DNA from: Cristatella mucedo
Lineage: Eukaryota > Bryozoa > Phylactolaemata > Cristatellidae
DNA length: 19,913 bases
NCBI GenBank assembly: GCA_009760855.2
Contig: WPIO01000603.1
Span: 1 to 19,913 of the forward strand
Direction of reading: 5' to 3'
Shown here piece after piece: positions 15,380-19,913 of this stretch (the stretch's first letter is position 1; each line of letters starts with the position of its first letter). A program made the translations under genes and the position numbers. The notes beneath the pieces were generated by a model. That model saw nothing but the letters and a program-made list of their open reading frames with translations. It did no database searches and had not been told where the DNA came from.

Positions 15380-15566
15380 GTAGACTTGTTTAGTTCCCCC
15401 GTTGTTGTTGGCACATGCGTTATAAAGATGTTTAACCCGACGGCCGCTCGTCTTACCCTAGCTCGGCGGCATGGCGAGCGGCAGCGTGGCCGGAGTATGG
15501 CGGGGTTTGGCGGGAAATAGCCTTTGACCCCTGGAACCCGGTTACATTTTGGTGACCCTGACGTGA
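15380..15566 (+). mobile_element. LTR end and tRNA-Trp primer binding site of a retrotransposon
   Basis: TGGTGACCCTGACGTGA (15550-15566) matches, with one mismatch, the complement of the 3' end of eukaryotic tRNA-Trp plus CCA (from memory). This primer is known for the CsRn1/Kabuki group of Ty3/gypsy elements. It follows a GGTTACA (15540-15546) that would end the 5' LTR in CA, with TTT as spacer. A TATA-like GTTATAAAG lies near 15420. The left LTR edge is not certain (candidate TGTAGACTTG at about 15381), and no gag or pol is recognisable downstream, so the element is a remnant or a decayed copy. Confidence 0.5.
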
Positions 15567-16660
15567 CGAACATTTTTAGCGACCTGTTTTGCGTGCGTGA
15601 CTTTTTGTTTTGAATTTGTGTACAGGGATAGTGGTTTTGGGCGGTATATCGAAAACGCGGCCGGTAGCCATTACCGCGTGGTGCTGACGTCACTGCGCCG
15701 GATGAGTAGGCTAGGTCAGGCGATTGGGCGTTCCTTATTGGGTGGGGTAGGCCGGGGGTCATTAATTTTCAGCTGTGGCTATGACAGCTGGAGAGCAGCT
15801 AGTATAGTCGTTTTAGTCCGTGCTAGGGAGAAGAACTGCAGTTCATAGCGTGCGTGCCTACGCTGTCTTGGGTAGAAATAACACGATTGTTATAAGTTGT
15901 AGACAGTAGCAATCTTGGGCTCAGGAAAATCAACTGCTGAAAGCCAGATTGGCACTTGGTGTGAAGACTGCCTGCCTTCGAAGCTGAATGCGACCTGCAC
16001 GAATGCAGCTTGGACGATCCAGGTGGGGGCTCATGATTGTCATCGACCCACTTCAACATACCTACTGCATCATCGTCATTGAACGACCAAGCCGAGGAGT
16101 TGAACCAGCGACGACTGCCGCCAGAGGATCAGACAGCAGCCCAGTGTGCTCCCAGATGAGCTAGCCCCATCGGAAGCCAACTCGTTAATATCGATGGACT
16201 GTTCATGTGCTGTGCAGCGCGAGCCATTAAGAGTGATGGTGCCCTTGGTCTGTTTTGTGTTGTAGCAGAGGATCATGTTGATTACGATCACATCGTGCAG
16301 CAAGGAGAGTTGGAGATTTGCTGTTAACAAGGTTCATCTGCGAAGTAGTTTGGCGGACGCATGCTGACACCACTAGAGAGGACATCGACTAGACAGTACG
16401 GCACCCGGAGCAGCAACATACGTCTTCCCTGAACTGGATCTTCTGCGAGAACTTTGTAGCTTAGTGATTCTTGTATAGCGCAGCGTGATGACTTTTGTAA
16501 CCGCGACTTGTGTAGACCCGACTTTTGTAACCGCAACGTTTTGTAACCGCGTTTAGGATACGGCTTGTTCGGCAGCCACTACTGAGCATGTTAAAGCCTC
16601 TGTGATGGCCGCATGGCTCGAGCAGACACGAGGACGTGTCTCCCCCGGAGGCTGACATAT
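15567..16660. other. sequence downstream of the primer site; no gene recognised
   Basis: If the primer binding site is real, this should be retrotransposon leader or gag territory, but none of the open frames (up to about 85 codons) shows a zinc knuckle, protease or polymerase motif. TTTTGTAACCGC occurs three times at about 16492-16550 as a short irregular repeat. Confidence 0.4.
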
Positions 16661-16813
16661 GTACCCAGGCTGGGTTTGGTTGGCTGGGACCTGACGGCTT
16701 TAGTGAGGATTAGGGTCACCGGCTAGGCCGGGGTCGGACCCTACGGCACGGCCGGTGACCCTAACCCTCACTATAGCCGTCCGGTCCCAGCCAACTGAAC
16801 CCAGCCTGGGTAC
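16661..16813. repeat. 153-bp fold-back (inverted repeat) element
   Basis: The left arm 16661-16723 (starting GTACCCAGGCTGGGTT, ending AGGGTCACCGGC) and the right arm 16751-16813 (starting GCCGGTGACCCTAACC, ending CAGCCTGGGTAC) are near-perfect reverse complements over about 63 bp with only a few mismatches. The 27-bp loop is GC-rich. It ends directly at the start of an L2 3'UTR fragment (about 16815). It encodes no protein. It may be a MITE/fold-back transposon or a hairpin transcript locus; no target duplication is obvious. Confidence 0.9.
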
Positions 16814-16814
16814 A

Positions 16815-16987
16815 ATTGCATACTGACACTGTGCATGCCACACCTAAGCATGTTATTCTTGTTGTTTATTGAACATGCTACCACTAACCTTTTGATCGTG
16901 CTTCCTTTGCAGCAAATGTAAAGTGCCTAGAAAGAGATTGAGTTCTTTGAGGGCACTATATCAAATGCATTATTATTATAATTATTA
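16815..16987 (+). mobile_element. L2/CR1 LINE 3'UTR and 3' end
   Basis: GCATACTGACACTGTGCATG and the GTTTATTGAACATG segment match the L2 3'UTR, and TTTGCAGCAAATGTAAAGTG is followed by the terminal stem-loop and (ATT)n (16968-16987). The stem carries a paired change: AAAGTGCC on the left with GGCACT on the right, versus AAAGCGCC with GGCGCT elsewhere. Confidence 0.85.
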
Positions 16988-17034
16988 AAAAGGCTGGTGA
17001 TAGGCTGCTATTTAAGATGACAACACTGAATCAG

Positions 17035-17856
17035 AAGGACTTCCTGGCGGTATCCCTACTGCCGTTCTTATCAAAGACACTGGAACGAGTAATGGCGGAC
17101 CAGTTAATCTCTAAAGTTAAAACTTTAAACCTATCAGGAAAGCTCCAGTTATATTTTTTTAGTTAATCATTTTCATTTCAGTACTGCAGTGATGTATTGC
17201 AACGTTCTCAGGAATGCAGAGTAAGTAGAGGCTCTCGGCTTGTCTTGCAGGATCTTTCAGCAGCGTGTGATATTATTGGTCGACCGGACAATCTTGACCG
17301 GCTCGCATCTCGCCTGGGTAACACTGGCACAGCATTGCAATGGTTAAGGTGATATCTTAGTGGGAGTCTCCAGAGAAATTATGTCTACGGGTAACAGTCG
17401 TCCGATGAACTGAAGTACGGGCTTTCTCAGTGATCTGTGCTCTGTCCACTTTTGTTCACAATTTATACCGCCTTCTTCCTGCTATAATCGCCAAGCACAC
17501 GCGAGGCTTTCTTTTTTATTCGTACGACAGAGCTGCTGCCTCTGTGCTCTGATCCCCCCCCCCCCGCTGGCCTATCAGCATCGTGTCAAATTCTCAGCTT
17601 CCTTTCTGCTTGTGTTGCTAATATTTGAACTTGGATGGTGACAAACTTACTCAAATTGTACGAAAACTTAGCGATACCCCGAAATAGGAAAACCAAACCC
17701 TTAGAATGGGTTTGGCCAGGGTGTTTCCTGTTGAATTGGCATGCAATCTGAGTGCTCTGTTCCAAAATGACTTTACACTGTGAGACCACTTTAGCTCCAC
17801 AGGCGCGTTTGCTTACTTCCAGCTACTAACACTGCGTAGATTTCGGGTTATGCTTA
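17035..17856 (+). pseudogene. old L2 reverse transcriptase fossil
   Basis: Nucleotide similarity to 1015-1850 of the main L2 copy is visible through TCTTATCAAAGACACTGGAA, ATGGCGGACCAG, GATCTTTCAGCAG, CGCATCTCGCCTGGGTAACA, the decayed YADD region near 17518 (TATTCGTACGACAG) and CACTTTAGCTCCACAG near 17790. Many stops and frameshifts are present, and a C13 run interrupts it at 17553. No frame is usable. It starts just after the (ATT)n tail of the preceding L2 copy. Confidence 0.8.
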
Positions 17857-18169
17857 GGCCGAGTTTATATGGCGAGTCATGCTTTTGTCCTGCTTAAGTC
17901 GTTGGTGAATATGTCACTATACTTTAATGCTCTCTCACCAGTACGTAGGCGACAACATGCCGTACGACGAAGCGGCTCGCAGAGACGTGCATTCTTGCGG
18001 GCGTATCTAGTGCTCTCCAACACGGCGGTCCTCCACCTCGGCCGCGTTCCAACTCCTTCTGGAGGCCGCCACCCGCCCTCATAAACCCTTTCGCCATAAA
18101 CCGGCGGCAGCGCCATAAATTCCGCTTGGCCATAAATGGGCCAAAGTTGGAATAACATAACCATAATTG
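17857..18169. other. non-L2 segment between L2 pieces
   Basis: This 313-bp stretch separates the RT fossil from an L2 3' tail and resembles neither. It has GCCATAAA three times, at 18093, 18112 and 18129, with related CATAAAC at 18080 and TTTATATGGC near its left end. A 95-codon reverse frame with an ATG (17877-18164) spans it; it is basic with no known motif. It may be an inserted non-autonomous DNA element, which I cannot prove without clear terminal repeats. Confidence 0.35.
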
Positions 18170-18293
18170 CTCGTTAAGCATGATTTTACTCACCATTCAA
18201 TTGCATTTCCCTTTGCAGAAAATGTAAAGCGCCTAGAGAGAGATTGAGTTCTCTGAGGGCGCTTTATCAAGTGTATTATTATTATTATTATAA
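18170..18293 (+). mobile_element. L2/CR1 LINE 3' end
   Basis: Carries AAGCATGATTTTACTCACCA, TTCAATTGCATTTCCCTTTG, the full terminal stem-loop and (ATT)n (18275-18291). It is the best-preserved copy of the tail. It may be the 3' end of the same insertion as the RT fossil, or a separate young 5'-truncated insertion. Confidence 0.85.
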
Positions 18294-18935
18294 ACGCCAG
18301 CGACAAAATGCTAATTACAGGGCAAATAGAACACTCGTTCCCCCCCCCACCATTGATCGCACGATCTCACAAATTAATTCTTGGCAAAGACCGAGACAAG
18401 ATTGAAGAAGCAACCGATCGTGGGTGCCGGCACGGGCGCGCGAGTTTCGTTATTTTCAAAGCTTGGCCGAGAACTAGATCGGCGTAATAAGTATACCGTT
18501 TTACGAGGGTTGCTAACTATGAAAGGCTACACAACGTCATCGGATAAGACTGCAAATAATGAAGCAGCGGACGATGAGGAGCATCTCGGCTCGGGTCTCT
18601 AGGGTCCCTACTTTCCTACCTCCCGACCAAGAGCAACTTTCCGATTACCACAGTGCTCGTCTAGCAAGTAGGAAGCAAGCCGTAGGTGGATAACTGGCCT
18701 ACAAGAAGGAAGACGGAAGCAGGACTGTTGCAGGCATTTAACGTGTAAATGCTGCTCTGCGTGTAAACACTGCTTTGGGCAGGGATGCCGAGTGCAACTT
18801 TACCCGTGTATTTGTGACATCCCCTCTCGGCTTCTATAACTCACTATTCGCAGATGTTCGGTCTATGTAATTAGACGCTTACAGAGGTCAGCAATCTGCA
18901 GTAATCGGCTTGTCTCCCGGGAAAGCGGAATTGCC
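18294..18935. other. intergenic sequence with one small open frame
   Basis: A 73-codon frame at 18381-18602 reads KTETRLKKQPIVGAGTG early and ends in an acidic stretch. It would have to begin at TTG, because an in-frame TAA (18375-18377) lies just upstream and no ATG precedes it. I recognise no family. A C-rich run is at about 18341-18350. I do not call a gene. Confidence 0.35.
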
Positions 18936-19290
18936 ATACTGCACCAATCCTTACCGGCCTGCACTGGCTCCCATCAAGCAGAGTTGTGACAAGTTGTTGC
19001 CTCTCACTTCATTCTTCGACTGAAACCTAACAATCAGAAATTATTCCAAATCAAACCACGAATCGTTCCACCCATTCTTCTGACTCGAAGTCGCTTAGCG
19101 GCGCCTCTAACCAAGCTCAAATCCTTTAGAGACGGTTCGCCGTTAGTTCGAATGCTTCGAAAGCCTGGAACTCATTCCTGACTGACGTCATAATACTCCC
19201 TGATTTGGGAACATTTAAAAAGAAGCTAAATAATGGTCCTCGCATTATTTTTGTCTCAACAGGTGTTTGTGAGAATTTATCCGTGCGCTT
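18936..19290 (+). mobile_element. decayed L2 C-terminal coding and 3'UTR fragment
   Basis: CCGGCCTGCACTGGCTCCCA matches the main copy's LHWLP region, and GAAAGCCTGGAACTCATTCC and ACATTTAAAAAGAAGCTAAA match its AWNSLP region and C-terminus. The similarity continues weakly into the 3'UTR (GTGCTAACGGTGTATGTGC). Frameshifts are present throughout. The 3' stem-loop is not found. Confidence 0.7.
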
Positions 19291-19883
19291 GTGCGTGCTA
19301 ACGGTGTATGTGCTTTCGCTAACAATAGAGATGTTTCCTTCACATCGCTACGTAAGTTGCCCAGAATAAGGCTTCGCTCTCTAAGTGTGCTACGTGAATG
19401 CATTTTTATTATTACAGACATTATTACTACCATACTTAGAGCTTTTCCGAATGATTAGGGGTACGCCTACTGTCGAGCAAATATTCGTGCTTGAGGCTAA
19501 TTTACTTCCCTGCCACTATAAATTCTTTGTGTCAAAATATAGATCACGAAAGAATTCAAGCAGGTATGTTGAAGTTTAGAAACAGGCAGCTTCTTCATTT
19601 CATTACAGACTTGGAAAGAGTCAGTCTCACGACCAAGTGTCCGTAAGAGTATCCGAGTACTGCAATCCATATACTGACTTGTGAAATCGTCTTCTGAATT
19701 AAAACCGTCTACCGTTCGCCGCTACTTTGGCCGTGCTGGATTATCTGCGGACAGTGCAGAGCTGGAAGTGTCGCACACCTGCGTCACGGAGTTCCGATTC
19801 CGGTCAGTGGAAGTGCACTCGGAGCTTCTCGAGCCAGTCACTCGTGTCGCTCGTGTCTCCTTCTCAGCACTTTCTTCTCCGCT
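19291..19883. other. right-end sequence, no gene recognised
   Basis: No LINE, SINE or RNA gene homology is seen. Open frames at 19385-19579 and 19681-19887 have no recognisable motifs. Confidence 0.4.
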
Positions 19884-19913
19884 ATGATGCCAGGCGACGA
19901 AGGCAGCTTCGAT
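19884..19913 (+). CDS. possible start of a coding sequence cut by the window edge
   Basis: ATGATG at 19884 opens a frame reading MMPGDEGSFD up to the last base. Ten codons cannot establish a gene. It is noted because the preceding 150 bp are C/T- and G-rich, unlike the AT-richer sequence further left. Confidence 0.15.
   Translation, partial: MMPGDEGSFD

Noticed and set aside
16751-16770. Telomere sequence
   Set aside because: CCCTAACCCT is only about one and a half units inside a hairpin arm; there is no array.
17877-18164. 95-codon reverse-strand ORF with ATG
   Set aside because: No family recognised. Part of it is made by the GCCATAAA repeats, and it lies in a segment wedged between L2 pieces.
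1-19913. A coordinated multi-gene defence, biosynthetic or other novel system
   Set aside because: Apart from one zinc-finger gene and transposon genes, there are no adjacent intact genes that could form such a system.

Overview
This window looks like repeat-rich, non-coding-dominated genomic DNA from an animal, most likely an invertebrate. The reasons are an L2/CR1-clade LINE with many 5'-truncated copies, tRNA-derived SINEs with RNA polymerase III box B motifs, LTR-retroelement remnants, triplet microsatellites, and a Krueppel-type C2H2 zinc-finger gene with the HTGEKP-like linkers typical of metazoans. There are no operons, Shine-Dalgarno sites or other prokaryotic signs. I cannot name the species.

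Layout. Positions 1-435 hold an L2 copy split into an inverted and a forward part. About 655-2570 is the largest L2 copy: endonuclease/RT linker, reverse transcriptase with YADD, conserved C-terminal region, 3'UTR and an (ATT)n tail. It is disrupted by an internal deletion and frameshifts. From 3040 to 5145 there are a decayed SINE, two reverse-strand L2 tails and a SINE with a clear box B. Positions 6478-8000 and 12767-14641 are related. About 1.3-1.4 kb of one is a direct duplicate of the other, and a 135-bp zinc-finger fragment lies inverted at the left edge of the first copy. The two copies differ in a CAG tract (20 versus 8 repeats). Between them are a 22-bp minisatellite (8015-8163), a probable LTR with a tandemly repeated 5' edge (8431-8920), a possible decayed reverse-strand coding region (9730-10331) and small L2/SINE pieces. 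The intact-looking gene is at 12581-13114: five C2H2 fingers, followed in the +1 frame by the end of a sixth finger and an acidic tail. From 15058 to the end lie an L2 C-terminal fragment, a tRNA-Trp-type primer binding site of an LTR retrotransposon (15550-15566), a 153-bp fold-back element (16661-16813), an old L2 reverse transcriptase fossil (17035-17856) and more L2 tails. A possible coding start runs off the right edge.

How the parts fit. The L2 family is the dominant mobile system. Its 3' end carries a short stem-loop whose pairing is kept in most copies, including by a compensatory change. The tRNA-headed SINEs end in L2-like tails, so they were probably copied in trans by the L2 machinery. 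The zinc-finger gene is the only convincing host-type protein gene, and even it may be a frameshifted remnant. I found no clear evidence for a new multi-gene system. The most interesting signals are the inverted/direct duplication around the zinc-finger gene, the SINE-LINE tail sharing, the unidentified reverse-strand coding remnant and the large hairpin.
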